Shown piece by piece: positions 17,954 to 26,652 of a stretch of 64,000 bases of DNA (positions within the stretch are counted from its first letter, which is position 1; every line of letters starts with the position of its first letter). Both the position numbers and the translations under genes were made by a program. The notes under the pieces are model-generated. The model had not been told where the DNA came from, searched no databases, and worked only from the letters and a program-made list of their open reading frames with translations. Source of the stretch: Hyphomicrobium_A sp965243865 (GTDB taxonomy: Bacteria > Pseudomonadota > Alphaproteobacteria > Rhizobiales > Hyphomicrobiaceae); the NCBI RefSeq assembly GCF_965243865.1, contig NZ_OZ251603.1, positions 3,472,001 through 3,536,000 on the forward strand, in the 5' to 3' direction.

Positions 17954-19572
17954 GAAGATACGGCATCTATCTTCTTTATCCTCCGAGAGTGCAACTGACG
18001 TCCGAGGGTCTCGGCAGGCTGCTCGCAGCGTTCTTGCGCGGCTCATCATCGATCGAAGATGTCCGCTTTGTCATCGTCTGCCCGAGTTGGCTGATCTCAC
18101 CGCTTCGAGAATTGTTGACTGCCGAGCATGTGCCGCTCGACCGTGTCGAGATTCATGCACCGAGACACACGCCGCTACTGCTGGCCCTGCATAATTGGCT
18201 GATTGGACGGCGCGCCAAGCGCCGGCCTGCGTGGCGCTCACGCCTCAAGGCGAGGGTGCGGGCGGTGGTGAACCGCAGCTGGAACGGGTTCCTTCGCGCC
18301 GTGTGCGGTGCGACGCTAGGGCCTGAGGCATTGAGGATCGTACTTCCGCTCGCGGGGTATGCGCTTACGTTGGCTGTGCTCAGCCCGGTTCTTCTCGCCA
18401 TGTGGATTGCTAGGAGCGCAAGGAGGCTGCGTTTGCGGCTGCGATCAGCCCGAGTAGGGAAGGCTAAGGCGACATATCTGGGCATTGAACCGCCTAAGGA
18501 TGAACCGCTGGTTCTTCGCGCCTATCGGCTGATGGAAGAGGCCGAGGCTGAACGCATGCACAAGATCATCGAGGCAATGCCGGATGTGCAGGCCTGGTAC
18601 TGTCCAACTGCGTTCTGGCCATCCTTCAACAAGATCAAATCGCCGAAGCTCATGTGCGTTCCCGACGTGGTGGTCAGCGAGTTTCCGGTGGCCTTCGCCG
18701 ATATGGGGCCACGGGTCGAAGACAGCTTCTCGCTACTGACGTCCACGGTGCGCGCAGGTCACCACTTCGTCACCTACAGCGACACGATCAAGCGCCACAC
18801 GCTCGGTGTGAAATTCAAGATCCCCGCCCACCGCGTAACGGTCATCCCGCATGCGCCGCAGGACATGAGCCCATGGCTAACTGGGCCGGACGCGCCCAAT
18901 GGCACCGCGGTGTCCGCGCAGCCATGTAGGTCGCTGCTGATGGACGCTATGGGCAGATCCTCTTCCGCCTACACGGCGAGCTTCGCCAATCCATCCGTCA
19001 AGTTCCTTTTTTATGCCAGCCAGTTCCGGCCGAACAAGAATGTTCTCACCCTGCTGCGCGCCTACGAGCATCTGCTGCGTCACCAGTTCATCGGGCACAA
19101 GCTGATACTGACCGGCAAGGCGAAAGTGCTTCCGTACATCGACGAGTTTATTGCCGAGCATCGTCTTGCCAAGGACGTTCTATGCGTGAGCGGGCTCTCC
19201 GCGCAGGAGCTGGCGGCCTTCTATAAGCTCGCCGACGTGGCGGTAAATCCCTCGCTCAGCGAGGGAGGTTTCCCATTCACGTTCTCCGAAGCTCTCTCGG
19301 TGGGAACGCCGGTCGTGATGTCAAACATACCGGTAACCTTGGAAGTCATCACGGACCCGGCACTGCAGGAGATGATGCTGTTCGATCCCTACGATTGGCG
19401 CGACGTGGCGGCACGGATTTCATGGGCAATCGATAACCGCGACACGCTCCTTGCGCGCCAGAGAATGCTGCACAGAGAGCTGGCCAGTCGCACGTGGGGT
19501 GACGTCGTCAACGAGCACATCGCCGTTCTCGACCGCATCGCCGACCAGCAGCCCGCGGAAGCATGGCGATGA
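17944..19572 (+). CDS. GT4-like glycosyltransferase with an internal membrane segment
   Basis: About 542 residues, longer than usual GT4 proteins. The C-terminal half has FLFYASQFRPNKNVLTLL, HKLILTGKA, and NPSLSEGGFPFTFSEALSVG with the E-x-G-FPF-x-E arrangement that binds the nucleotide sugar. An insertion between the two halves (about residues 120-170) is very hydrophobic (ALTLAVLSPVLLAMWIA) and Arg-flanked, so it may anchor the protein in the inner membrane. ATG 17944 was chosen since GGAGGGTGG precedes it; the frame is open 45 bases earlier. It overlaps the previous and next genes by 10 bases each, so the genes form one operon. Confidence 0.85.
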   Translation: MPVRRYGIYLLYPPRVQLTSEGLGRLLAAFLRGSSSIEDVRFVIVCPSWLISPLRELLTAEHVPLDRVEIHAPRHTPLLLALHNWLIGRRAKRRPAWRSRLKARVRAVVNRSWNGFLRAVCGATLGPEALRIVLPLAGYALTLAVLSPVLLAMWIARSARRLRLRLRSARVGKAKATYLGIEPPKDEPLVLRAYRLMEEAEAERMHKIIEAMPDVQAWYCPTAFWPSFNKIKSPKLMCVPDVVVSEFPVAFADMGPRVEDSFSLLTSTVRAGHHFVTYSDTIKRHTLGVKFKIPAHRVTVIPHAPQDMSPWLTGPDAPNGTAVSAQPCRSLLMDAMGRSSSAYTASFANPSVKFLFYASQFRPNKNVLTLLRAYEHLLRHQFIGHKLILTGKAKVLPYIDEFIAEHRLAKDVLCVSGLSAQELAAFYKLADVAVNPSLSEGGFPFTFSEALSVGTPVVMSNIPVTLEVITDPALQEMMLFDPYDWRDVAARISWAIDNRDTLLARQRMLHRELASRTWGDVVNEHIAVLDRIADQQPAEAWR

Positions 19573-20183
19573 CCCCCGAGGGCTTGGTCATTATCGGTTT
19601 TGGCGGGCATGCGCGCAGCGTCGCCGACGTGGCGCTGCGCGCTGGCATCATCAAGCTGCTATTCGTCGACGAAGCGGCAAGGCCCGGCGAAGAATTTGCA
19701 GGCTTCGCGGCTCAGTCTTTCTGGCCGGAGCCTCTTCCGGGATGGCGCGCCATGCCGGCAAGCGGTGACGCTAAAAGACGGGAGGACATGATCGCCGTTG
19801 CCGAGCGGCGAGGTTTCGAAGTCTGTTCACTCCAGTCTCCATCGGCATACCTCGGCACAGGCGCTACCATCGAAAAGGGTGCGCTCATCGCGCATCAGGC
19901 CCACGTCGGCCCCGGTGCAAGCATCGGGACCGGCGCAATCGTCAATACCGCGGCAGTCGTCGATCATGAGACGCAGATCGGTGAGTACTGCCACGTCGCC
20001 GTCAACGCGACGGTCGCCGGCCGTTGCCTGTTGGGCCGCGCGGTGATGATCGGCGCCGGCGCCACGGTGATCGACAATATCCGGATATGCGATGACGTGA
20101 TCGTTGGAGCCGGAGCCGTCGTGATCGACGACATACTGGAACCGGGCACCTTCGTGGGCAGTCCAGCGCGGCGCTGCAAGTGA
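19563..20183 (+). CDS. NeuD/PglD-family sugar O/N-acyltransferase
   Basis: A 206-residue protein with an N-terminal Rossmann-like sugar-nucleotide-binding part (LVIIGFGGHARSVADVA) and a C-terminal left-handed beta-helix of hexapeptide repeats (about 95-200: TGATIEKGALIAHQAHVGPG and later repeats). VVDHETQIGEYCHVAVN carries the catalytic-type His. Similar enzymes include PglD and GDP-perosamine N-acetyltransferases. With gmd and per in the same locus, N-acetylation of GDP-perosamine is the most economical role, but this is inference. It overlaps the upstream glycosyltransferase by 10 bases and closes that operon. Confidence 0.85.
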   Translation: MAMTPEGLVIIGFGGHARSVADVALRAGIIKLLFVDEAARPGEEFAGFAAQSFWPEPLPGWRAMPASGDAKRREDMIAVAERRGFEVCSLQSPSAYLGTGATIEKGALIAHQAHVGPGASIGTGAIVNTAAVVDHETQIGEYCHVAVNATVAGRCLLGRAVMIGAGATVIDNIRICDDVIVGAGAVVIDDILEPGTFVGSPARRCK

Positions 20184-20391
20184 CCGATGACCCGGCCAAA
20201 CGGTCTTCGACGACTTGGCGGCCCGCGACCTGCCCGACCTCTCCACGGTGCTCGGTAGAGGCTGCCGTGGCGTCCAAGTCGGGAATCTGCGCACTTTACG
20301 CCGCCAGAACCCAGCCGTGTACCCGCGGCGCCCCGGCAATCCGGGCACCTTGCGGCCCCTTGAAAATACCGTTAGAGGGGGCCTTCCCAAA

Positions 20392-20466
20392 TGGGGCGTA
20401 GCCAAGTGGTAAGGCAGTGGATTTTGATTCCACCATTCGGAGGTTCGAACCCTCCCGCCCCAGCCA
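20392..20466 (+). tRNA. tRNA-Gln (anticodon TTG)
   Basis: A complete cloverleaf can be folded. The acceptor stem is TGGGGCG with CGCCCCA. The anticodon stem GTGGA/TCCAC carries the loop TTTTGAT, giving anticodon TTG. The T arm is GGAGG-TTCGAAC-CCTCC. The discriminator is G, and the CCA end is encoded (20464-20466). The first pair T-A and the G discriminator are typical of bacterial tRNA-Gln. It sits between the acyltransferase and the WecA-like gene. The 208 bases before it hold no gene that can be supported. Confidence 0.95.
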
Positions 20467-20506
20467 ATCTTACCCACCAACTCGCTGACGAGGGGCGGAC
20501 GGTCCC

Positions 20507-21544
20507 ATGGCTGAAACTGCCGGCTCCTGGACGATCATCGGCAATCTCGGTCTGATCGTCTGGCTCACTGCGCTGGCCGCCTGCGCAGCACTGATCCTCG
20601 CTCTGTTTCCGCTCTTGCGGCACGCAGCCCTCGCCACGCCAACACACCGCTCCTCGCATAAGACGCCGACGCCGCAATGGGGCGGCTTGGCCATCAGCGC
20701 CAGCGTGCTTGCCGCCACGGCGCTGGGCATCGCCTGGCTCGGCGCCGACGCGGCCACGGCGCTGCGCATCACGCCTGTGCTGCTGGCCGCAACCCTGCTC
20801 GTCGTCCTCGGCGGCATCGACGACGTGCGCGTCCTGGGGCCCGGCGTGAAGCTTGCCGTGCAGGCGGGTGCCGTTGCCGTGATGCTGACGTCACTGCCGG
20901 ACGAGCTCCAGGTGCTCCCGTTCCTGCCGGTCTGGCTTGAGCGCGCGTTGTTGTTCTTCGGCGCGCTGTGGCTCGTTAATCTCGTCAACTTCATGGATGG
21001 CATCGACTGGATGATGGTCGCCGAGGTGGTGCCGATCACCGCCGGCATCGCCGTCATTGCGCTGCTGGGGACGCTGCCGCCGCAGGCGCTGATCCTCGCG
21101 CTCGCGCTCAACGCTGCCATGCTCGGCTTCGCGCCCTTCAATCGCCCCCTAGCGCGGCTGTTCATGGGCGACATGGGCAGCCTGCCGATCGGCCTCCTCC
21201 TGGCTTGGCTGCTGATCGTCGTTGCTGCTTCGGGCTATCTCGCCGCCGCCGTCCTGCTGCCGCTCTATTTTCTGGCCGACACCGGTGTGACGCTTCTTCG
21301 CCGCGCGCGCGCGGGAGAGCGCTTGTGGGTCGCGCACCGCACGCACTTTTACCAGCGCGCACGCGACAACGGGCTCACCAACATGCAGATCATCGGCCGC
21401 GTGTTTGCAGTCAATCTGGCACTCGTCGCGCTGGCAGCATTGAGCGTTGTCGCGCAGGCACCGCTCTCGCATGCGCTTGCGGTGCTCGCCGGCATCTGCG
21501 TCGTGAGCTGGCTGATGATCGATTTTACGCGCAAGCGGGCGTAA
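20507..21544 (+). CDS. WecA/WbpL-like polyprenyl-phosphate sugar-1-phosphate transferase
   Basis: A 345-residue multispan membrane protein of the MraY/WecA family. These enzymes move a HexNAc-1-phosphate from a UDP-sugar to undecaprenyl phosphate and so start O-antigen chains. Motifs are LATPTHRSSHKTPTPQWGG (substrate loop), LVVLGGIDDVRVLG (Asp-Asp), VNFMDGIDWM, FMGDMGSLPIG, and HRTHFYQRARDNG. The close fit to WbpL and Brucella WbkF suggests UDP-FucNAc, QuiNAc or GlcNAc as donor. Since capEFG supply UDP-L-FucNAc, FucNAc-type initiation is possible but unproven. ATG 20507 lies 41 bases after the tRNA. Confidence 0.9.
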   Translation: MAETAGSWTIIGNLGLIVWLTALAACAALILALFPLLRHAALATPTHRSSHKTPTPQWGGLAISASVLAATALGIAWLGADAATALRITPVLLAATLLVVLGGIDDVRVLGPGVKLAVQAGAVAVMLTSLPDELQVLPFLPVWLERALLFFGALWLVNLVNFMDGIDWMMVAEVVPITAGIAVIALLGTLPPQALILALALNAAMLGFAPFNRPLARLFMGDMGSLPIGLLLAWLLIVVAASGYLAAAVLLPLYFLADTGVTLLRRARAGERLWVAHRTHFYQRARDNGLTNMQIIGRVFAVNLALVALAALSVVAQAPLSHALAVLAGICVVSWLMIDFTRKRA

Positions 21545-21562
21545 TCGTCCGGGCCTGCCGGA

Positions 21563-21988
21563 TCAGCGGGGAACCGACGCTGTCTCCATCGATGTCCCGC
21601 AGCCCTTTTGGTGGAGGCTCTGGTTCACCGCCTCGGATTCCGCCTTCACCTCGTTGTACGCAGCGAGCGCTGGCACACCCTGATCGGGAGAGCCCACCAA
21701 GCGGCCCCACGCGTCCACGACGGTTTTGGGCAGCTCCTGCATCTGCTGCACGGCCTTGGAAGGAAGCTGCTGCAACTGCTCTTGCAGACTGACTTGGCGC
21801 TCGCGCAGATCGCGACAACCTAAGGTCTGTTCCTGGGCGCTGAGAACATACGTGCCGTCGTTCTGGTAGCCCGCCCGCGGTGCACCACTGAGTTCGGACA
21901 TCGCGGAGCAGCCAGCCACGCCGGCAACCACAATGCCGATCAGGGCAACTTTGCCCACAACCGAGAATGGCCCCCAGATCACTGTCAT
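21563..21988 (-). CDS. Predicted lipoprotein of unknown function
   Basis: A 141-residue protein. The N-terminus MTVIWGPFSVVGKVALIG ends in the lipobox VAGC (Cys near 28), so it is probably lipid-anchored after export. The mature part has few recognisable motifs: a Gln-rich helical stretch (SLQEQLQQLPSKAVQQMQ), and two further cysteines (in LGCRD and KGCGT). The frame is open upstream to 22171, but the upstream residues look non-native; ATG 21988 was chosen because it starts the signal peptide, with GAGGAGA about 13 bases before. It converges with the WecA-like gene. Function unknown. Confidence 0.8.
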   Translation of the reverse strand: MTVIWGPFSVVGKVALIGIVVAGVAGCSAMSELSGAPRAGYQNDGTYVLSAQEQTLGCRDLRERQVSLQEQLQQLPSKAVQQMQELPKTVVDAWGRLVGSPDQGVPALAAYNEVKAESEAVNQSLHQKGCGTSMETASVPR

Positions 21989-22127
21989 TCCCCGCGAATC
22001 TCTCCTCTTGCCGCAATGTATGCACGGCGAGCCGCGGCGACCATCAGGGCACACAACAAATGCGACACATGTGTTCCTGTGGACACGTTGGGGATAACTC
22101 TGCCGATTTGTGAGGCGATTGCAGCGA

Positions 22128-23567
22128 TCAGATGCTGCCGGGCGATCCTGAATGTTCGTCCGGCTTCGCAACGATACCGCGAGCCTGCAACAGCGCTACC
22201 ACGCGCTGCGCGAGTTCAGCCGCCGGGGCTGTCGTCGTATCGATCACGAGATCGGGCTCCTCAGGTTCCTCGTAAGGAGAGTCGATACCTGTGAAGTTGG
22301 GCAGATGTCCGGCGAGGCTCTTTGCATAAAGGCCTTTTGGGTCGCGACGTTTGCACACATCCAGCGGCGCGGTAACGTAAACCTCGATGAACTCGCCGGG
22401 GTCGACGAGGCTGCGCACGGCTTCCCGCTCTGCGCGGAAGGGCGATATGAACGAGCACAGCACGATTGTGCCTGCATCGAGAAACAGCCGGGCCACCTCG
22501 CCCACGCGGCGGATGTTCTCGACCCTGTCCGCCGCGGTGAAGCCGAGATCCTTGTTGAGCCCGTGGCGCACGTTATCGCCGTCCAGCAGATATGTGTGCC
22601 GCCCCTGCAACGCGAGCCAACCTTCGACGAGGTTGGCGACGGTCGATTTGCCCGCGCCCGACAACCCCGTGAACCACACGATGCACGGCGTTTGTCCTTT
22701 CGCCGCCGCGCGCAGTTCCTTCGTTACCGTGAACGGATGCCAGTGCACGTTGACGCCGCGGCGAAGCGCAAAGTCGACGGAGCCCGCCGCCACCACTTCG
22801 TCGGTATAGAGATCGCTCAGCGTGAAGCGCGAGTCGTCTTCGCCGGAGTCGCCGCCGCCCAGAACCAGCGGCACGTCCGTTGCGATCGTGCAAGCTCCGA
22901 TCTCGCCTTGGGCCAACGTGCGCGCAGGCACGCGGCGCAGCGTTTGCGGGTCGAGCCTGTACTTGATCGCGTTGACGCTCGCTGGCGTCTCCTGACCGGA
23001 GATGCGCAAGCGGTATTCGCGCCCGGGAATGAGCTCCTGTTGCGACACGCAGCCGATGTGGGCGGCGAACTGCTCGCTGGGGGGAGCAGCAGCGGAGGGC
23101 TCTGCTGCGTCCTGCAGCGTGGCCGAAGCGATGCGTGTCAGATGTGCGGTGAGTTTTGAGTTGCTGTCCGTCAAGACATCCCTGCCATTTCGCGCGATGA
23201 GGCTCAGCGAAACGGCAACGGCTGATGCGAACTCTGTTTTCTCTGCAAAGTCTTCGAAGGCGGAAATCGTCTCTTCGATCACCGACGCATCGTCGGAGGG
23301 ATGGACCGCAACCGCGAGAATGACGTGCGGAACACCGGCTGTCCATGCCATTGCAACGGCACTGCGAGCCTGGGACGTAAAGCCCCTCACGGCATCCACG
23401 AGAACCAGCGCTACGTCGGGGAGGGTGGAATAGTCGCCTTCTTCCACCGTGGATGAGGCGACCAGACCGCGCAGATGGCTCGCGAGTGACGGCGCTCCGG
23501 TCGCATCGGTAAGGCAGAACTTCACGCGCCCATCGCTTCGACCTGCACCGGGCTTTGTGTCCGGCAT
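22128..23567 (-). CDS. cysC: APS kinase fused to a degenerate CysN-like N-terminal region
   Basis: A 479-residue fusion. The C-terminal part (about 290-479) is an adenylylsulfate kinase: Walker A GLSGAGKST (301-309), LLDGDNVRHGLNKDLGF, then RRVGEVARLFLDAG and FISPFRAERE. It phosphorylates APS to PAPS. The N-terminal part is a shrunken CysN-like GTPase/ATP-sulfurylase subunit. DVALVLVDAVRGFTSQAR (51-68) aligns with the CysN ADLAVLLIDA region. About 167-275 matches the EF-Tu-like domains, including GREYRLRISG, AIKYRLD, and GSVDFALRRGVNVHW. The CysN P-loop GSVDDGKST and the NKxD specificity motif are missing, and usual CysNC proteins are longer (roughly 620 residues or more). No CysD is nearby. 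It therefore probably acts only as an APS kinase. Confidence 0.87.
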   Translation of the reverse strand: MPDTKPGAGRSDGRVKFCLTDATGAPSLASHLRGLVASSTVEEGDYSTLPDVALVLVDAVRGFTSQARSAVAMAWTAGVPHVILAVAVHPSDDASVIEETISAFEDFAEKTEFASAVAVSLSLIARNGRDVLTDSNSKLTAHLTRIASATLQDAAEPSAAAPPSEQFAAHIGCVSQQELIPGREYRLRISGQETPASVNAIKYRLDPQTLRRVPARTLAQGEIGACTIATDVPLVLGGGDSGEDDSRFTLSDLYTDEVVAAGSVDFALRRGVNVHWHPFTVTKELRAAAKGQTPCIVWFTGLSGAGKSTVANLVEGWLALQGRHTYLLDGDNVRHGLNKDLGFTAADRVENIRRVGEVARLFLDAGTIVLCSFISPFRAEREAVRSLVDPGEFIEVYVTAPLDVCKRRDPKGLYAKSLAGHLPNFTGIDSPYEEPEEPDLVIDTTTAPAAELAQRVVALLQARGIVAKPDEHSGSPGSI

Positions 23568-23612
23568 CCTATCGGCTTCCCGTTTGGCTCATCCTCCCGG
23601 GCAGCGCCGAAC

Positions 23613-24221
23613 TTACATGGAGCGCCTCGGGAATACGTAGATGTCCAGTATGGCCTGGATCAGTGCGTGATGTGCAACCTCTACGAACCCGTATTGATTG
23701 GAATTAACATAGAAATTCACATCGCCACGCCCGCGAAGCAGGTTGTCGGGCTGAAAACCGCTCAAAGTCACGATCTTCATGCGGTTGGCGCGGGCCACCT
23801 CGACGGCCTTGAGGATGTTCACCGACTGCCCCGAGCTGGAGATGGCCAGCAGAAGGTCTCCCGGCAGGCCCTGCAGCTTCAGCTGCTCGGAAAAGACGTT
23901 GGCATAGCCGAGGTCGTTGCTGAGGCACGTGAGGGCGGCGGGATCGTTGAGCGAAACGGCGCGGATGCCGCCGTTCTTGAGGAACTCGATCGCGTGGTGG
24001 CTGGCGATCGCGGCGCTGCCGCCATTGCCGATCAGCACCACCTTGTTACCGGCCTTGTGTGCGGCACGGGCAGTGTCGGCGACCCATTCGAAACCGGCCT
24101 GCATGTCCAGCGGCTTGCCCTCGTTGTCGCTCACACGGACAGCGGCGAGCGCGCGGTAGAGCTCATCGAAATAGGTCGAAATGGGATCGGTAGGTTTTGC
24201 CTCGACGACGCCCTTCAACAC
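23613..24221 (-). CDS. gmhA: SIS-domain sugar-phosphate isomerase, GmhA-like
   Basis: A 202-residue SIS-domain protein like sedoheptulose-7-phosphate isomerase, which starts ADP/GDP-heptose synthesis. Motifs are VVLIGNGGSAAIASHHAIEF (the GNGGSA loop), SLNDPAALTCLSNDLGY, and LLLAISSSGQSVNILKA (the SSSG phosphate-binding segment). VAHHALIQAI provides the C-terminal His. GTG 24221 was chosen because GGAGGG sits about 9 bases before it. It is just upstream of the APS kinase on the same strand (45 bases apart) and divergent from the epimerase at 24612. The exact substrate could be another sugar phosphate. Confidence 0.85.
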   Translation of the reverse strand: MLKGVVEAKPTDPISTYFDELYRALAAVRVSDNEGKPLDMQAGFEWVADTARAAHKAGNKVVLIGNGGSAAIASHHAIEFLKNGGIRAVSLNDPAALTCLSNDLGYANVFSEQLKLQGLPGDLLLAISSSGQSVNILKAVEVARANRMKIVTLSGFQPDNLLRGRGDVNFYVNSNQYGFVEVAHHALIQAILDIYVFPRRSM

Positions 24222-24611
24222 GCGTGTAGCCCTCCAGAACAGAATTTGCTGCGCCCATGCGGCGCGACGGCTTCCGTGACATTATTTTTGCGCACGGGAT
24301 AGGCTGCTTTCGGGCACCCCGACTTGAACTTCGTCAAACGCTGACAGGATTCGCCGTCAGACACACCCTCGAGCGCCGGTAACCCTCTTGGATAATTGCG
24401 GCCAAGATTAGAGAACCTTAGCGCCGCGGCTACATACGAAGTGCGCAATATGTCGCCATCCCTAACATGCATTCAATGGCAACCCGCGGCCGATGCGGCC
24501 AGCATCTATTATCGTCTGCTTGACACCAATCACTGTATCACTTAGCCGCGCTGGGCGATATGCCGGCGGCATGAGGACGCGGCTAGCGGCCTGAAACCAA
24601 GGATATAGCCC
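24222..24611. other. Divergent intergenic region
   Basis: 390 bases between gmhA (minus) and the epimerase gene (plus). No gene was supported. It must hold promoters for both directions. One plus-strand candidate (TTGACA at 24520-24525) is listed separately. It is more AT-rich than its surroundings. Confidence 0.6.
24520..24548 (+). promoter_or_regulatory. Possible sigma-70-type promoter for the epimerase gene
   Basis: A perfect -35 hexamer TTGACA (24520-24525) is followed after 17 bases by TAGCCG (24543-24548), a poor -10. Alphaproteobacterial -10 boxes are often weak. The distance to the start codon at 24612 is about 60 bases, which is normal. The call rests on the -35 only. Confidence 0.3.
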
Positions 24612-25619
24612 ATGCGCATCCTCGTGACCGGAGCCGCCGGCTTCATCGGCTACCATACCGCGGCAGCCCTCCTGAGCCGCGGGCACGAGGTCGTCGGCAT
24701 CGACAATCTCAATTCATATTACGACGTTAGCCTCAAGGAGGCGCGGCTTGCCGGGCTTGCCGCCCGCCCGGGCTTCTCGTTTGAAAAGCTCGATCTTGCC
24801 GACCGCGCCGGCATGGAACGGCTGTTCGCCGACACCCGCCCTCAACGCGTGATCCACCTCGCCGCCCAGGCTGGCGTGCGCTACGGCATGGATCACCCGC
24901 ACACTTACGTAGACTCCAACATCGTCGGCACGCTGCACGTGCTCGAAGGCTGCCGCCACCATGGCGTCGAGCATCTGGTGTTCGCCTCGTCGAGCTCGGT
25001 CTACGGCGCCAATACGACCATGCCCTTCAGCGTGCATCAGAATGTCGACCACCCGCTCAGCATCTACGCAGCTTCCAAGAAGGCCAACGAGCTGATGGCG
25101 CACACCTACGCGCACCTCTATCGGCTCCCCGTCACCGGCCTGCGGTTTTTCACCGTCTACGGCCCATGGGGCCGGCCGGACATGGCACTCTTCAAGTTCA
25201 CGCGCGCGATCCTCGCTGGCGATCCTATCGATGTTTTCAACAACGGCCATCACGCCCGCGATTTCACCTACGTCGACGACGTCGTCGAAGGCGTCCTGCG
25301 CACCGCCGACCGTATCCCTGGGCCGAACCCTGCCTGGAGCGGCGCTGCGCCTGACCCCGCCACCTCCTCGGCGCCTTACCGAATCTACAACATTGGCAAT
25401 CACAGTCCGGTCGAGCTGATGCATTTCATCGAAGTGCTCGAGCGGACGCTGGGGCGCGAGGCGAAGAAGAACTTTTTGCCGATGCAACCCGGGGACGTGC
25501 CGGCGACTTTTGCCGATGTCGACGATCTCATCGCCGATGTCGGATTTGCGCCGGCAACGCCGCTCGATCAGGGCATCGCCCGCTTCGTTGAGTGGTATCG
25601 AAGCTACTACGGCGTCTGA
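24612..25619 (+). CDS. UDP-glucuronate 4-epimerase-like NAD-dependent epimerase
   Basis: A 335-residue extended SDR protein. The NAD-binding motif is VTGAAGFIGYHTA (5-17), the catalytic pair is YAASKKANE, and FTVYGPWGRPDMALFKF is the hallmark of UDP-glucuronate/galacturonate 4-epimerases (LpsL/Cap1J/Gae type). IDNLNSYYDVSLKEARL is also characteristic. The product UDP-galacturonate would feed lipopolysaccharide core or other surface glycans. It begins with ATG 24612, CCAAGGATATAGCC giving a weak ribosome site. It is separated from the tdh gene by 28 bases, so transcription could continue, although the functions differ. Confidence 0.9.
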   Translation: MRILVTGAAGFIGYHTAAALLSRGHEVVGIDNLNSYYDVSLKEARLAGLAARPGFSFEKLDLADRAGMERLFADTRPQRVIHLAAQAGVRYGMDHPHTYVDSNIVGTLHVLEGCRHHGVEHLVFASSSSVYGANTTMPFSVHQNVDHPLSIYAASKKANELMAHTYAHLYRLPVTGLRFFTVYGPWGRPDMALFKFTRAILAGDPIDVFNNGHHARDFTYVDDVVEGVLRTADRIPGPNPAWSGAAPDPATSSAPYRIYNIGNHSPVELMHFIEVLERTLGREAKKNFLPMQPGDVPATFADVDDLIADVGFAPATPLDQGIARFVEWYRSYYGV

Positions 25620-25647
25620 GTTCTAATCGCGGCCCTTGGAGGCACGC

Positions 25648-26622
25648 ATGAAGAACATTCTGGTGACCGGTGCGCTGGGGCAGATCGGCTCCGAGCTGGT
25701 ACCGGCGTTGCGCCAGCGCTATGGCGCCGGGAAGGTCATCGCCACCGATCTGAAAGTGCTGCCGCCGAGCGGCGCGGCCGCGCTCGCCCCTTATGATCAC
25801 CTCGACTGCACTGACCCGCACCAGCTGCACGAGGCTGTCCGCCGACACGAGATAGACGCCATATATCACCTCGCGGCGCTGCTCTCCGCATCAGCCGAAG
25901 CCGCCCCGCAGTTCGCCTGGCAGGTGAATATGACCGGGCTCTATAACGTGCTTGAAGTTGCACGCGGCTACGGCTGCCAGGTCTTCTTCCCCAGCTCTAT
26001 CGGCGCATTCGGCCCTTCGACCCCGCGCGATCACACCCCGCAAGTCACCATCCAGCGCCCGACGACGATCTACGGCGTCACCAAGGTGGCCGGCGAATTG
26101 CTGTGCGACTACTACGCATCGCGCTTCGGCATCGACACGCGCGGGCTGCGTCTTCCCGGTCTCGTATCGTATGTCGCCGCGCCCGGCGGCGGCACCACCG
26201 ACTACGCCGTCGAAATGTTCTATCACGCGCTGCGCTACGGCCGTTACACGTGCTTCCTGTCGGCCGACACGCGCCTTGACATGATGTACATGCCCGATGC
26301 CATCGCCGGCATGATCCATCTCATGGCAGCCGACGCCGACCGTCTGCGCTATCGCAACGCCTATAACATCACCGCGATGAGCGTGACGCCTGAAGACATC
26401 GCGGCCGCGATCCGCCAGCATATCCCGAGCTTCGACATCGACTACGATGTCGATCCCGTTCGCCAGGCCATTGCCGACAGCTGGCCGCGCTCGCTCGACG
26501 ATAGCGCTGCCCACGCCGATTGGGACTGGGCTCCGCACTATGATCTATCCGCCATGACGGCCGACATGCTCGTCCGTCTCGAAGCCAAGCTCAAAACGGC
26601 AGCGCGCAAAAAACGCGTTTAG
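25648..26622 (+). CDS. tdh: L-threonine 3-dehydrogenase, SDR (epimerase-like) type
   Basis: A 324-residue SDR protein that oxidises L-threonine to 2-amino-3-oxobutyrate. NAD-binding motif is VTGALGQIGSELV (5-17). FFPSSIGAFGPSTPRD and TTIYGVTKVAGELL (the YxxxK pair) are typical of SDR threonine dehydrogenases, as is RLPGLVSY-AAPGGGTTDYAVE-F. The identity is supported by the adjacent kbl gene 30 bases downstream, which handles the product. ATG 25648 has GGAGG 6 bases before it; the frame also opens at TTG 25636, which is part of that ribosome site. Confidence 0.92.
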   Translation: MKNILVTGALGQIGSELVPALRQRYGAGKVIATDLKVLPPSGAAALAPYDHLDCTDPHQLHEAVRRHEIDAIYHLAALLSASAEAAPQFAWQVNMTGLYNVLEVARGYGCQVFFPSSIGAFGPSTPRDHTPQVTIQRPTTIYGVTKVAGELLCDYYASRFGIDTRGLRLPGLVSYVAAPGGGTTDYAVEMFYHALRYGRYTCFLSADTRLDMMYMPDAIAGMIHLMAADADRLRYRNAYNITAMSVTPEDIAAAIRQHIPSFDIDYDVDPVRQAIADSWPRSLDDSAAHADWDWAPHYDLSAMTADMLVRLEAKLKTAARKKRV

Positions 26623-26652
26623 GAAGCCAACGCTCCTGATCGGAGACACCAA

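Noticed and set aside
20392..20466. tRNA-Gln as an integration site of a genomic island
   Set aside because: No integrase gene was seen and no repeat of the tRNA 3' end was noticed elsewhere in the window.
22152..23159. 335-codon plus-strand frame opposite the APS kinase
   Set aside because: The minus-strand product has unmistakable APS kinase motifs; the opposite frame has none.
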